A DNA stretch of 64,000 nucleotides from Amaurobius ferox. Lineage: Eukaryota; Arthropoda; Arachnida; Araneae; Amaurobiidae. Of this stretch, positions 10,575 to 21,289 are shown piece after piece. The notes below the pieces were generated by a model, which was given only the letters and a program-made list of their open reading frames with translations, was not told the origin of the DNA and searched no databases. Position 1 is the first letter of the stretch. Each line of letters begins with the position of its first letter. The stretch covers positions 140,299,313 through 140,363,312 of the forward strand of contig OX578133.1 of NCBI GenBank assembly GCA_951213105.1. Reading direction: 5' to 3'. A program made the translations under genes and the position numbers.

Positions 10575-11185
10575 TACTTTCCCTATAATACATGGTAATG
10601 CACGGGGAAAAAATTGGAATCGTGTCAAAAATTGGAACTCAAATTTTCCACGACTCTGCACGTTTCGAACACTTTAGAACGCAAATCCGCTATTTTTAGT
10701 GTGATCACTCTCTGTGTGTGTGCGCGCTTGCGCAATGTATAAATCCACTTTAACTGTTCGATGAAATTTCCCGAAATTGGGTAGCTTCGACATTACTCTG
10801 ATACTGATTAGAATTTAGAACACTTCGGAAAAACTAAACAAGTTTTTTTTTTTGCGAAATGGCCCTCAAAAATTATCAAAATCAGAAATACAAGACTAAA
10901 TTTGCTTGAATGCATAAATAAATTCCTTATATTATACGTAATTTTTAACACAAAATTAATAAGACTAACCCTATTTTTTACTCTAGGATGGACCATTCTC
11001 GAAATTATTTTTTCGTTTGGAATTTTGATGAGCTGACGCTGTTTTTCACTGTAAAAACAATTACACACACACACATTTCACGTAAAAAAAAAGAGAAACA
11101 ATTCTATAAAATTTCTTAAAATTTGTTAATTAAGTAGTTAGTATCTTGTAAACAACAATGGTGCTGATTAGATTTTGGTATGGTA
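10575..11185 (-). mobile_element. Family X fragment (X4), diverged
   Basis: The left end, ACTTTCCCTATAATACATGG, is the inverted form of the X1 right end. Further right are CTGCACGTTTCGAACACTTT, a GT-rich microsatellite in place of the CAGA tract, TTTGCGAAATGGCCCTCAAA and GGTGCTGATTAGATTTTGGTA, all reverse complements of X landmarks in the expected order. More diverged than X1. Confidence 0.55.
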
Positions 11186-12256
11186 TATATTAATCTGTGT
11201 GTTAACCTACGGCGTGTTGACGCTGCCGGTCAATTCTATTTTTTCACTACTTACCTTCTTATAATAACGTTTTATTCATCATAGCTAAACCAAATGAGAC
11301 TAATTAAATATTACGTATTAAGTAAGCTGTTACGGAAATGTAACCGCAAATTTCATAGATTCTAACTAAGGTGACCCATAATCTCCCCCTCTCTCTAAAT
11401 GTAAAAAGTTGTTTCTTTTTAAAATCACTTGAATTTATCCAAACTATATTATTTCCCATAATCATGAACTGAACGACGTAGTAATTTGCCGCACTCCATG
11501 CCTTTTAGTCAAAAGAGGTCACCACCAAACTTAGCAAAGAAACCGGTGATCACGCTCAACAACAATACCCTGGCTTTTATAACTGACATCTGTCCGACAT
11601 CATGCTGAGCGTGTGCTGCAAGTTATTCTCAATGGGTATTACAGATCAGCAGCAGGGATACGAAATAAAGGTGTAATTTATTTTTGACTGATGGACAGAA
11701 TTGTTGTGGTGAGGTTTATGAACTCGGGAGAAGTTGATTAATTTTAAATGCCAACATTGTGCGAAACGCTTGGGAAAATGACGCTTTCTTGAGGAAGCTA
11801 TAATAATAAACTATGTCTGTCTGCCTGTTTGTATCGTCTATAGCGGAAATTCTAAGCAACCCACAGACATGAAATTCGGTACAGAGGTACCTTGAATCTC
11901 AAAAGGAAACGCCTCATCCAGCTTTTTATCTTAAATTCGAATTAGTTTAAAAGTTTAGAGTTTAATTAAATTCGGCCCTATTCCAATAGAGAATTAAGGG
12001 ACTCTAGCCTATTTTGATCGGTAGAGCCATCTACTGCACATTGCTAAAACTAACTGCTAGATCTATCTTTGGATTTTACATACAACGTAAAAGGGGCATG
12101 ATCGGGCTCATCACACACATTATCGATAAGGACAAAAATTAAATCCAAGGAGCACGTCCCATCCAGAAACATCCGGCGATTCCGTCGGCAGTATTTGGGC
12201 CTAATTTTCATTCCTGAAGCTCGGCAACTTTTTCGATTGTTTTGAATTTTTCTGGT
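11186..12256. other. Unclassified AT-rich sequence
   Basis: No gene is supported. 11790-11960 (GTCTGTCTGCC, GACATGAAATTCGGTACAG) resembles the microsatellite-plus-consensus tails of X/Y-type repeats. The minus-strand open stretch 12050-12289 is partly GC-rich and could be an old element relic, but I recognise no domain. Confidence 0.3.
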
Positions 12257-12273
12257 GGCGCCATCTATAGTGT

Positions 12274-12331
12274 AGAAAGCCCAGACCACACGACCAACCC
12301 GAAGGCTTATGGTTGCTGCTTGTGTGGCCGG
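12274..12331 (-). mobile_element. 58-bp SINE-tail-like insertion with 17-bp target duplication
   Basis: The 58-bp insert is flanked by perfect direct repeats GGCGCCATCTATAGTGT at 12257-12273 and 12332-12348. Its minus strand contains GGTTGGTCGTGTGGTCTGGG, similar to the 3' tail of the S1 SINE (GGTAGGTCGGACGGTCTGGG). This looks like target-primed insertion of little more than the SINE tail. A related tail occurs near 25960-25985. Confidence 0.7.
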
Positions 12332-12608
12332 GGCGCCATCTATAGTGTTAAAACTCGCTAAAACGTCGTGATTCGAATTTTCATATTATAACAGCGTTAA
12401 ATTTTAAATATTCTGATACATATTTTCGGTTCCAAGAATTTATTGTTATTTTGAGTGTTCTTTGAGTATGCCTGGAGAGCCGAACTAGAGTACGAGAAGA
12501 TGGCAGCTCTGTTGAATGAAGAAGGACGAAAGAAAGTAGTAGGCCTCCACGTGGTGTACTCTGGGTAACTCTAAATGTACTACAGTTCTTGCCGCTCTTC
12601 AAGCTCTT

Positions 12609-12735
12609 TTGGAATGGTTACTAATACTAAAATAAAACGTCCTTTTAAGGATTTGCCAAGATTGAGAGTTCTCCAATGGAATGCAGACGGACTTTTTTTC
12701 AAGAAAAAAAACAACTAAGAAGGCAAGAAGAGGCC
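12609..12735 (+). pseudogene. Fragment of a non-LTR retrotransposon endonuclease N-terminus
   Basis: The frame starting at GGAATGGTTACT reads into LRVLQWNADGLFFKKK before a stop. The phrase (hydrophobic)-LQWN-A-(D/N)-GL-x-x-K is the standard start of the apurinic-endonuclease domain in Jockey/I/CR1-type non-LTR ORF2 proteins. No downstream endonuclease or RT motif follows, so it is a truncated relic. GC-richer sequence just upstream (12460-12600) may belong to the same element. Confidence 0.6.
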
Positions 12736-13132
12736 CGTAGTCAGGTTTTTACAGACACTCGCAAAACTCCGATTATTTAAAATTTACTTTGTAATCGACA
12801 TTGAACGTAATTTACAGCAGGGATACATTCATGCAATATCATCAGCGTCGTTTTTTGAAAATTTTAATAAATGAATTCATTGAATTCCCTGCTTTAAATT
12901 CCAGGCAAAGCCCCGTACATTTTCCAGACTTCATAAAACAAGCTAAAATATTAAATGTTTAATCCCAAATACCGCATTTAGCATAGTGGTTAAACTCTAA
13001 ATGAAGCTAAAACTTGTCATACATGGAAAAATATAAAAAGGAGCATAAACTTATAAATTTAATGCATGCATATATCCTTTCTATATTTAAAAATTAATTA
13101 AATGACATAAATTCACATTTTGATATATCACC

Positions 13133-13154
13133 CTCTCTCTCTCTCTCTCTCTCT
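13133..13154 (+). repeat. (CT)n microsatellite
   Basis: Eleven CT repeats follow TATCACC. The surrounding 12740-13400 is AT-rich and contains nothing else I can identify. Confidence 0.95.
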
Positions 13155-13400
13155 GATTTTTCTATATTTTGCATAGCATCTTACTGTTTGTGGCATAACA
13201 TCTTGTAACGAACTTTGCAGCCCCAACCCAAATGGAAATCGAATCTACAGAGAGCCTTGATTTGTCGCTAAATAAATGATGATTGCATACATAGCCATGT
13301 TTCATTTCTTTCACCCCCCAGACGCAGTTCCACGTAAATATGTGCAGCATAGTAAAGTTATGCTCCTGTTTTAAACATCTTAAAGTTAATAAAAGTCTTA

Positions 13401-14190
13401 TTGAAACTAATCGATATTGTTTTAAAGAAAGTTGGATTTCGTATAGCTATAACTATTACTGAATGCTCATAAAAAGAAATAAATTATTTTCAAAGATTTA
13501 CAAAAATAATCGTCCATTAAAATAACAGAGATTTATTGCAATTCCATAGTAATAAAATCAAAAATTCCTTACTTCCCTTTATTTATAAATATCATTAAAA
13601 TTTTTGGCATAAAATCTCAATATAAATGTTTTTGTAAAAGTATTTGCCACTCCCAAGAACGGGAAGTGACCAATATTTCGAAATCCTACTGTATTGAAAC
13701 TAATGTATATTGTTTGATAGAAGATAGCTTTCGTGCTGATAAACTATTTTCTACAAAATACACATAAGAAGAAACACATTACTTTAAAAGTTTTATAAAA
13801 ACTATATATTATTGAATTTACATTTTATTTTATTTGTAAACACCCTTAACAATTTGGGCTTAAAATCCAAGTGCAGATGTTTAAGTAAAAAGCATATGTT
13901 TCCAACAAGTGAAACAAACGCATTTTCGAAATAGAGGATTGAAACAAATCAATATTGTTTAAAAGATGACAGCATTCGTTTAGATAATACAAAAATTCAT
14001 AAGAAAAAACAATTTTTTAAGCTTTACAGAAATAACTATCCATTAAAATAAATGATGTAAAAAGTTAAATCAAGAATTTATCATATACTGGATAGAAAAA
14101 TTACCTGATGGCAACTTTGTGTCTGCTTAAGTTCCAAAGAATTGACAGTAGCATTTTCAATGGAATGAAAATAGCTTTAATGTTTAAATT
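13401..14190 (+). repeat. Ancient three-unit tandem repeat, about 245-290 bp per unit
   Basis: ATTGAAACTAATCGATATTG at 13401 recurs in diverged form at 13693 (ATTGAAACTAATGTATATTG) and 13938 (ATTGAAACAAATCAATATTG). After each come, in the same order, a block like CTTTCGTNTAGATAA, a CATAAGAAGAAA-like block and a CATTAAAATAA-like block. The units are much diverged and AT-rich. No reading frame spans them. Confidence 0.6.
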
Positions 14191-14529
14191 ATGATTTTGT
14201 AATTAGAAGTGGCTGAAAAAACAACGCAAATTTTAAATGACCAATAATTTTCTTGCAAGAAATGTATTTAATTACAAGTATTGTATTATAAAAAAAATGT
14301 ATCGGGCTACAAGAAAATCAGCCACTACAAACTATATTTTAAATTAAAAAAAAAATGAGTGTTAAAATATAACGCATCAATATTAAATTGGACTGTTAAT
14401 ACAAAGCAACTAATAGCAAATTATACATTCATTGAGATAATAGAAATTAAAATTAACTTTCAAGTAGAAAGCATCAAATGCTTTTTACATTTTTTATATC
14501 GAATTTAAGCTACAAATGTTAATTTAAGT

Positions 14530-15640
14530 TACAAAAATGCAACAGCCACGTTACAGTGTGAATTTGTGGTCATTTTAGTTACACCACGCTATGTTACCGA
14601 GACGCCACAGTCAAGTTGCACCAATATCAATGTTTTCGAGGCATTCTGATACGTCGCAGTATGAGTGTATGACTCCCTTGCCACGTCAGAATGTGACATC
14701 GGTGCAAGATAATATTACAATATAGTCACTGTTACGTTACAGAAGCATAACAACCACGTCACAATGTAACATTTTAGTGACATGGCATTATGTTGTTACT
14801 TGATCACATTAACTTTGAAGGAATTTTATAATATCCATTTTCGAAGCTGTGGCCTGACTAATGAGCAACATCTTATAAACATCCCAATGAGACTTACTGA
14901 AACGGCGTAATGTTGAAATATTTTAACATTCCCCTAATGGCAAAATAAAAATGATACTTGAAGAATTTTATAATGTTGACTGACTGCCAAAATTTTCGAT
15001 GACATTGCATTTTAAATTTCATCAGCTGCTATAGCATTGTAATAACATATTACAATAGAGGAATAAATTTTTAAATATATTTTGTGACATCTACGTGAAG
15101 TGATTGACAAGTCATATAAATCAGTCACATTAATTTCATAATGTCATTAATACTCAACGTTGCACGCAATGCACAAGTATGTAAGATACACTGTGATATG
15201 CTGCGATATGACTATAATATCATTGATATATTTGTTTATTATATTTGTTGTATGGATTACTGCCCTAAAAACATTTTGTAGTTGAAGTTACGTAACATTC
15301 ACGTAATCATTTGTGACATTTCAGTGACGTCACCTATCTGTAACGTCATCTATCTGTAATGTCACCCTACTGCAATGTCCCATCCACGTTGCAGTAAACT
15401 ATAGATGTCGTTTTCTCGAAATAGTTATATAACAATACATGGTAACGTATTTGCAATGTCACAATTCTGCAACGTAACGTTGAAACATCATCAACTCGAA
15501 GTCACAGTACTGTTTCAATACACAATTTTGTAGTTGCTGCGATGTATCTACTGCGTAACAGTGTGACTTTGTGCCAAGGATGTTACAAGGATGTTACAAG
15601 GTGTGGATTGTTACAAGGATGTCATATTCAGTGCCAAAAG
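14530..15640. repeat. Degenerate repeat field rich in TGACGT/GTAACGT motifs
   Basis: The block contains many imperfect copies of words such as CTGTAACGTCA, GTTACGTTACAG, CCACGTCACAATGT and GCAACGT. Clear examples are the run CTATCTGTAACGTCATCTAT at 15335-15354 and a perfect TGACGTCA at 15325-15332. Two longer related stretches are seen near 14539 and 14752 (GCAACAGCCACGTTACAGTG versus ACAACCACGTCACAATGT). It may be an old satellite-like or element-internal array. Regulatory meaning is not established. Confidence 0.5.
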
Positions 15641-16070
15641 AATAAAATATCAAAATCGATTCTGTGTAGAATGAAAAAAAAAACTTAGAATACAAGAAAG
15701 AATAATAAAAACATGCTTATTTTTATTTATTTTTTATTTTTTTCGTATTTTTCCTAGAATGTAAAATAAGTATACGCAGTTGGTTTCAAAATTATTCATA
15801 GATGATTCCTTTTGATGTTACCTTTAAAAAGAAAATTAATAAATAGCAATACATATTTTGATATATTTTTCTAAATAAAAGCATCTTGAAAATTTCTGTA
15901 CTTTTAATTCTTATTTGTCATTACATTTTTATTTATTTAATATGCTTAATAATTTTTTCCAGAAAATTAAATAAAGGAGCAAGTGAAAAGAGTGGGTGAA
16001 CTAATGAAAGGACAATTTTTAAAGGAATTCGAAAAGAAATAAAAAAATTGATTAAGCATTTACACAACTT
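15641..16070. other. AT-rich spacer, nothing recognised
   Basis: Low-complexity A and T runs only. The right edge, ACACAACTTATATCA, is the target-site sequence flanking the SINE cluster. Confidence 0.5.
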
Positions 16071-16310
16071 ATATCAACCGTTACCTTACACCTTTCTGGT
16101 AGGTCGGACGGTCTGGGTCTCAACAACAACAACTTATAGCAACCTTTCTGGTAGGTCGGGCGGTCTGGGTCTCAACAACAACAACTTATATCACTACAAA
16201 ACTTATAGACATCACTACACAACTTTACACAACTTATAGACTTTCCCGGCCGTTCAAATAGTTGCTCAAGTCCTTCGTATGAGTCGGGCGGTCTGGGTCT
16301 TCAATAACTT

Positions 16311-16424
16311 ATATCACCCCTGCTGAAAACACCGGTTCTCGTTAGATCATCGAAGTCAAGCAGCATCGGGCGCGGTTAGTACTTGGGTGTGTGACCACCT
16401 GGGAACACAGCATGCTGTTGGCAC
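16311..16424 (+). mobile_element. 5S rRNA-derived module of a composite SINE (copy 1)
   Basis: The sequence follows eukaryotic 5S rRNA from about its tenth nucleotide to its end: CGGTTCTCGTTAGATCATCG, AAGTCAAGCAGCATCGGGCG, CGGTTAGTACTTGGGTGTGT, GACCACCTGGGAACACAGCA. The internal control region (AAGCAGCATCGGGC plus the GGTTAGTACTTGG part) is largely kept. Substitutions and a poor 5' end argue against a functional 5S gene. It runs straight into a tRNA-derived S1 body at 16429, so it is better read as the head of a 5S-type SINE. Confidence 0.75.
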
Positions 16425-16428
16425 ATTT

Positions 16429-16677
16429 CGGGCGCGGTAGCCCGGTGGTTTGCACGCTGCCACAACTGCCGCCGTGTTCATGCGGAGTACGATCACGTTA
16501 AACATGTGGGCCCGTAAGTCCTTCCGAGAGGTTGGTGGTAGGGGAAGGAGGGTACGGTCCCTGTGGATGCCTCCCCCACTGGGTTCCGGTCTAAATTGGG
16601 TGTCACTTTCCGGCCGTCCAAACGGTTACCTTACACCTTTCTGGTAGGTCGGACGGTCTGGGTCTCAACAACAACAA
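16429..16677 (+). mobile_element. S1 SINE body lacking the tRNA B box (copy 1)
   Basis: It begins CGGGCGCGGTAGCCCGGTGG, the A-box half of the S1 tRNA-like head. It then jumps to ACAACTGCCGCCGTGTTCAT, omitting the roughly 40 bp of S1 that hold the B box (GTGTTCGATTCC at about 62154 in the intact copy). The remainder (GTAAGTCCTTCCGAGAGG, CTGGGTTCCGGTCTAAATTG, TTTCTGGTAGGTCGG) and the AAC-repeat tail match S1. Confidence 0.75.
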
Positions 16678-17095
16678 CTTATATAACCCTAAGCAAGGAG
16701 TTCAATCTCTCTCTAAATCTGCTGTGCTTAAAAGCTGCTTTTCTTAGTGCCAGAGATTTATTTATTTTTCACAACTTATATCACCCGGCAGTCCAAACAG
16801 TTACCTTACACCTTTCTGGTAGGTCGGACGGTCTGGGTCTCAACAACAACAACTTATATCAACCGTTACCTTACACCTTTCTGGTAGGTCGGACGGTCTG
16901 GGTCTCAACAACAACAACTTATATCAACCTTTCTGGTAGGTCGGGCGGTCTGGGTCTCAACAACAACAACTTATATCACTACAAAACTTATAGACATCAC
17001 TACACAACTTTACACAACTTATAGACTTTCCCGGCCGTTCAAATAGTTGCTCAAGTCCTTCGTATGAGTCGGGCGGTCTGGGTCTTCAACAACTT

Positions 17096-17209
17096 ATATC
17101 ACCCCTGCTGAAAACACCGGTTCTCGTTAGATCATCGAAGTCAAGCAGCATCGGGCGCGGTTAGTACTTGGGTGTGTGACCACCTGGGAACACAGCATGC
17201 TGTTGGCAC
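17096..17209 (+). mobile_element. 5S rRNA-derived module of a composite SINE (copy 2)
   Basis: A duplicate of 16311-16424, exactly 785 bp downstream, essentially identical and with the same 5S-like internal control region. It was copied with the 785-bp unit rather than inserted independently. Confidence 0.75.
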
Positions 17210-17213
17210 ATTT

Positions 17214-17462
17214 CGGGCGCGGTAGCCCGGTGGTTTGCACGCTGCCACAACTGCCGCCGTGTTCATGCGGAGTACGATCACGTTAAACATGTGGGCCCGT
17301 AAGTCCTTCCGAGAGGTTGGTGGTAGGGGAAGGAGGGTACGGTCCCTGTGGATGCCTCCCCCACTGGATTCCGGTCTAAATTGGGTGGCACTTTCCGGCC
17401 GTCCAAACGGTTACCTTACACCTTTCTGGTAGGTCGGACGGTCTGGGTCTCAACAACAACAA
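17214..17462 (+). mobile_element. S1 SINE body lacking the tRNA B box (copy 2)
   Basis: The duplicate of 16429-16677. A few substitutions (for example CTGGATTCCGG for CTGGGTTCCGG) separate the copies. It has the same deletion of the B-box segment. Confidence 0.75.
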
Positions 17463-17640
17463 CTTATATAACCCTAAGCAAGGAGTTCAATCTCTCTCTA
17501 AATCTGCTGTGCTTAAAAGCTGCTTTTCTTAGTGCCAGAGATTTATTTATTTTTCACAACTTATATCACCCGGCAGTCCAAACAGTTACCTTACACCTTT
17601 CTGGTAGGTCGGACGGTCTGGGTCTCAACAACAACAACTT

Positions 17641-18360
17641 ATATCACAATTATTCTATCTATAAAAGGTCTATTCTATCTATATCTCATACATTACACAA
17701 GAGGAGAATTTCTCATACTTAATTTATTTTTATGAATACTTTTTATGGATACTTTATATTTTATTATTCATTTTAATGGGTTCACTCATTGGCAAATAGC
17801 CAGCACACTAATGAATTAATCTTCTGGTAGAGTGCCGAATAAGTTGCAGTTGGGATGGATTTTTTTAATTTTTTATTGTTTGTAATGTAAATATATTCTT
17901 GTACCCTTAAATTCTTCAGAAAGACACCCTAACCTTTTGTACAAATATTTTTAGGGCAGTACAGATATTTTTACAGCAGTGCAGTTATTTTATCCTGCCA
18001 CAAAAGGATAAAAATATAGGTACTGAAATCTTTGACTTTATCAAATTTCTTCTGAAATAAATTATTATACAATATATTCATTTATATTACTCTTGACTTT
18101 TTAGTTAACTTATTTTTGTCATACATTTTATTTTTATCATGCTTATTTCTGAATCCCAACCAATGAGATGGGAATTTTTTTCCTGCTTTTACAAACATGT
18201 CCTCTTTCCTTTCCACCCTGTTTATTATTAAAGAAATTAAAAATAAATTCCTGGTATAAATTGAAAAAAAGAATAACTGTCTTATATTAAAGAGTCCTTA
18301 AAATAAATTATCTGAAGAAATATCTACCTCGTTAAATAAAACGAATTAATATTGCATTCT
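17641..18360. other. AT-rich spacer, nothing recognised
   Basis: Starts with a short duplication (TCTATCTATAAAAGG and TCTATCTATATCTC). No reading frame or element end was supported. Confidence 0.4.
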
Positions 18361-18660
18361 CTTTGTATGACAAACGTCTCCCCTCCCCAGAAAATTCATT
18401 TTCTTGCCTCGGCTAATTAATGCGCTCGCGAGGTAAGCTGATTATTTTTGGCCAGACAAATTAAGGGATTTATATAGGACTCGCGGAGAACACAGAACTC
18501 GGTAAACAATGGTTTCATTTGTTTCAGCCAAGCAGCCATCTTGTTTTGGTTCTTTTTGTCGCGCCAGGAATTCTGGGCAATCTACTACTTCTCACGTCAT
18601 TCGCTTTTTGTAAGAAAGTAGGGACTGGCTAAAAATAACTGTTAGTTCTTAGAGGTGGGG
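18361..18660. other. GC/CpG-richer unique block, possible conserved non-coding DNA
   Basis: Unlike its surroundings it contains several CpGs and mixed-composition words: CTCGGCTAATTAATGCGCTC, GCGAGGTAAGCTGATTATTT, GGCCAGACAAATTAAGGG, ACTCGCGGAGAACACAG and GTCGCGCCAGGAATTCTGGG. It shows no long reading frame, no inverted termini and no second copy here. Composition alone suggests a non-repeat functional segment such as an enhancer or promoter. Confidence 0.25.
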
Positions 18661-19461
18661 AATGACTATAAATTGCTGATTTTTTTTTCTTTTAGCGTAC
18701 TTTTTCTTTTAGTTACAATTGACAATTTTTTTTTATGACAGTTCTATTTTGTTTCAATTTATAATGAGTTTGATTTAGTAATTTTGTTAAAATTCTTCGC
18801 AACAAATGTTGGCTGTATCATTTTTGAGTTTTTATTTAAAAAAGTAAAGGCTGTAATTTTTTATTTAATAGTCGTTTTTACAGATTGAATTATAATTTAG
18901 AAAATTAAACAAAACTTTCAATTAGTCTAATAAGAGGGGATATTTCAAGCATAAAACACACGTGCATCAGTGAATTCATTTGACATGAAATGGATCACAG
19001 TAGTCAGCTATTCTATATCAAATTAATAGATAAACAATTAATATTGCTTATATATTTTTAAGTTTTAATGAACGCACAAAATTAAAAAAGAATTTCAAAA
19101 CATTTTTTTTTTAATTCTGCAAATTTTTAGAATTTAATTGTTAATTTCCATATTTTATACAACTTTTTATCTACCTGAAAGTATTTTAACATTAGTTTCT
19201 CCATCCCCTGAGTAGCGCACGCAGGAAAGAGGGGATTAGGGATCAAACACCGCATTGACAAACAATTACATCGCTTCTCCAGAGGGTGTATGTTGGAGAA
19301 CGAAATCCAGTATTATAACCCCCACACCCATCCCACGTTTTTTAAGATCCAGGTTAGGCCTATGCCGCCTTGCGGTTAAAAATCGTTGCCAATTGAAACT
19401 TCTTGAAATAATTCTAATTTATAAACAACATGTAATTATATACCTAATATGGGGTTTCAAG

Positions 19462-19500
<39 letters not shown>

Positions 19501-20190
19501 CTTACACGTGTATACAACTTTCAATAAAGGATAAGTCACAGGTAATTAAAATATACAAATAATTAAATTTCTTACAATATATATACATACTTCCGTTTCA
19601 TCCTCGTCACATTTCTTTTATGATTTCATACTACGCGGAAGGCTTCACATAAAAAAAACATTCACAAGCCGTATTTTAGCTGCAGATCACCATTTAGATA
19701 TCCTTGATCTAGAATAAAAAATGAAATTCTGTTTGAGGTTCCAAATCTGATTCCATTATTTAAAATAAGGCAAAATATTGAAAGCACTGAAGAATTATTT
19801 AGATATGGCTGGAAATTTTAGAACCTATAACAGTTCCCAGTTTATTAGTATTCATGCCTTTCTAGCTCTAATACATAGCTTAATGAATCCTATAAAATCT
19901 CCGCTTTACGAATTTATCAGTTCTGAATAACTAGCAATTCAAACTTTTTAGCAGTTGTAATCTATCTCCGATAAATAACTTAATTACACATTACATTTAA
20001 TAATACTTGAAAAACTATTTCTTTATCTAACTTTGCACAAACGTTGGTTGAGGAATCCCCTGAAACAATAGAACATGTTGGAAATTACTCCCATTTCAGA
20101 GAGTTTCAGGAAGATATTTTTTCTCCCCAAACGGTATCATAAGCAGATTTCAGATCTACAAACACAGCAGTTAAGATGCACCTTCTGTAT
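18661..20190. other. AT-rich sequence with (TA)n and an unplaced repeat-like patch
   Basis: Includes a (TA)17 tract at 19465-19498 and a GC-richer patch at 19205-19400 (GAGTAGCGCACGCAGGAAAG, GGTTAGGCCTATGCCGCC) that reads like the end of an unidentified element. No gene recognised. Confidence 0.4.
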
Positions 20191-20191
20191 A

Positions 20192-21032
20192 CTGGGTGTC
20201 CCAAAAAGATTGAAACGCGCTTTAATTCTTCACCTGTTGGAGATAAGTAGGCGATGTAAATTGCAAAAATGTTGAAAGTAAGGTAGGAAATAAGACTACG
20301 TTAATGAAATAGTCCTCCCATTAATTTTCAAAATGTTACACTTTTTAAATTTTTATACAACCCCCTTAGACAAGTTTGGTCGATCAGAATTTTTTTATTT
20401 TTAATGTAACAAGATCATTGAAAAACCCACATATCTGTATCTTTAAAATTGAGCGAGTTATATTTAATTGAAAATTGAACATTGTGAATAGGGACCATAT
20501 ATCAAATTAGAAATGTAAATTTGTGACATATCATTAAAAAGATAAAACTGGATGATAATGCATAGGATACCCAACCGCGTAGTTAGTATCACTCCTTTAT
20601 ATGATCTCTGTCTGTGCAATGCTTTATTTAGATGCATTTGTGATAAAAATTTTTGACACATGTTAACATATTTTTGATTTAAACAATTTCCTTCGTCAGT
20701 TTGTGATCCCTATTTTCACTGATGAAACAGCCTTTCACGTGGTACGGAAAAGTGGCATAAGTCAAATATTTTCCTTTATCATAATTCAGTTGATTTTAAG
20801 GATACAGATATGCGGTTCTTTTTAATGATCTTGTTGCACTAAAAATAAAAAAATTCTGATTGACCAAATTTGTCTATGGGGGTCGTATAAAAATTTAAAA
20901 AGGGTAATTTTTTTTAAATTAATGGGAGGACTATTTCCTACCTTACTTTCAACATTTTTTCAATTTACATTGCCCACTTATCTCCAACAGGTAAAGAATT
21001 AAAGCGCGTTTCAAACTTTTTGGGACATCCTG
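20192..21032. mobile_element. Foldback MITE G1, long terminal inverted repeats, TA target
   Basis: The left terminus CTGGGTGTCCCAAAAAGATT is mirrored by the right terminus TTTTTGGGACATCCTG, with TA immediately outside (20190-20191 and 21033-21034). The arms stay complementary inward for roughly 250 bp, including AATTCTTCACCTGTTGGAG against CTCCAACAGGTAAAGAATT. A TA target and this terminus are typical of Tc1/mariner-derived MITEs. No transposase inside. Confidence 0.85.
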
Positions 21033-21289
21033 TATATACACACACACTGATGTCCAAAGTTATTCTTACATGGACTTAAAACATTGGTTTTTCAACAACT
21101 GTTAAATGAAAATAAATGAATTTATTTGGGGGTGATACGTGGTGGGGGCATCATAACACATAAATACAAATTGAAAAATCGAATATGAAAAATTCTTTCC
21201 AAATGATAATTCGGAGCCATAAAAAAAAACTGTTTTGAGTCGATAAACACCGAAATCAAATTCTGAATTGCAGAAGTTCGCAATTAGAA

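Larger units (their letters stand above)
16071..17640 (+). repeat. 785-bp tandem duplication of a SINE cluster
   Basis: Bases 16071-16855 are repeated at 16856-17640 with a constant 785-bp offset and very few differences. Each unit strings together several S1 3' tails (TTTCTGGTAGGTCGGACGGT followed by CTGGGTCTCAACAACAACAAC), a 5S rRNA-like module and an S1 body. The cluster is bounded by CAACTTATATCA, which also recurs between its parts. The open stretches across it are the repeat read in sense and are not genes. Confidence 0.85.

Noticed and set aside
13401..14190. CRISPR array
   Set aside because: The units are about 245-290 bp, strongly diverged and without a repeat-spacer pattern.
16311..16424. 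Functional 5S rRNA gene
   Set aside because: The 5' end is diverged, the sequence carries many substitutions relative to animal 5S, and it continues directly into a SINE body instead of a T-run terminator.
16450..17735. Several open frames of 60-150 codons, including paired near-identical proteins
   Set aside because: They run through SINE bodies and AAC-repeat tails of a tandemly duplicated cluster. There is no domain, and the frames depend on the repeat units.
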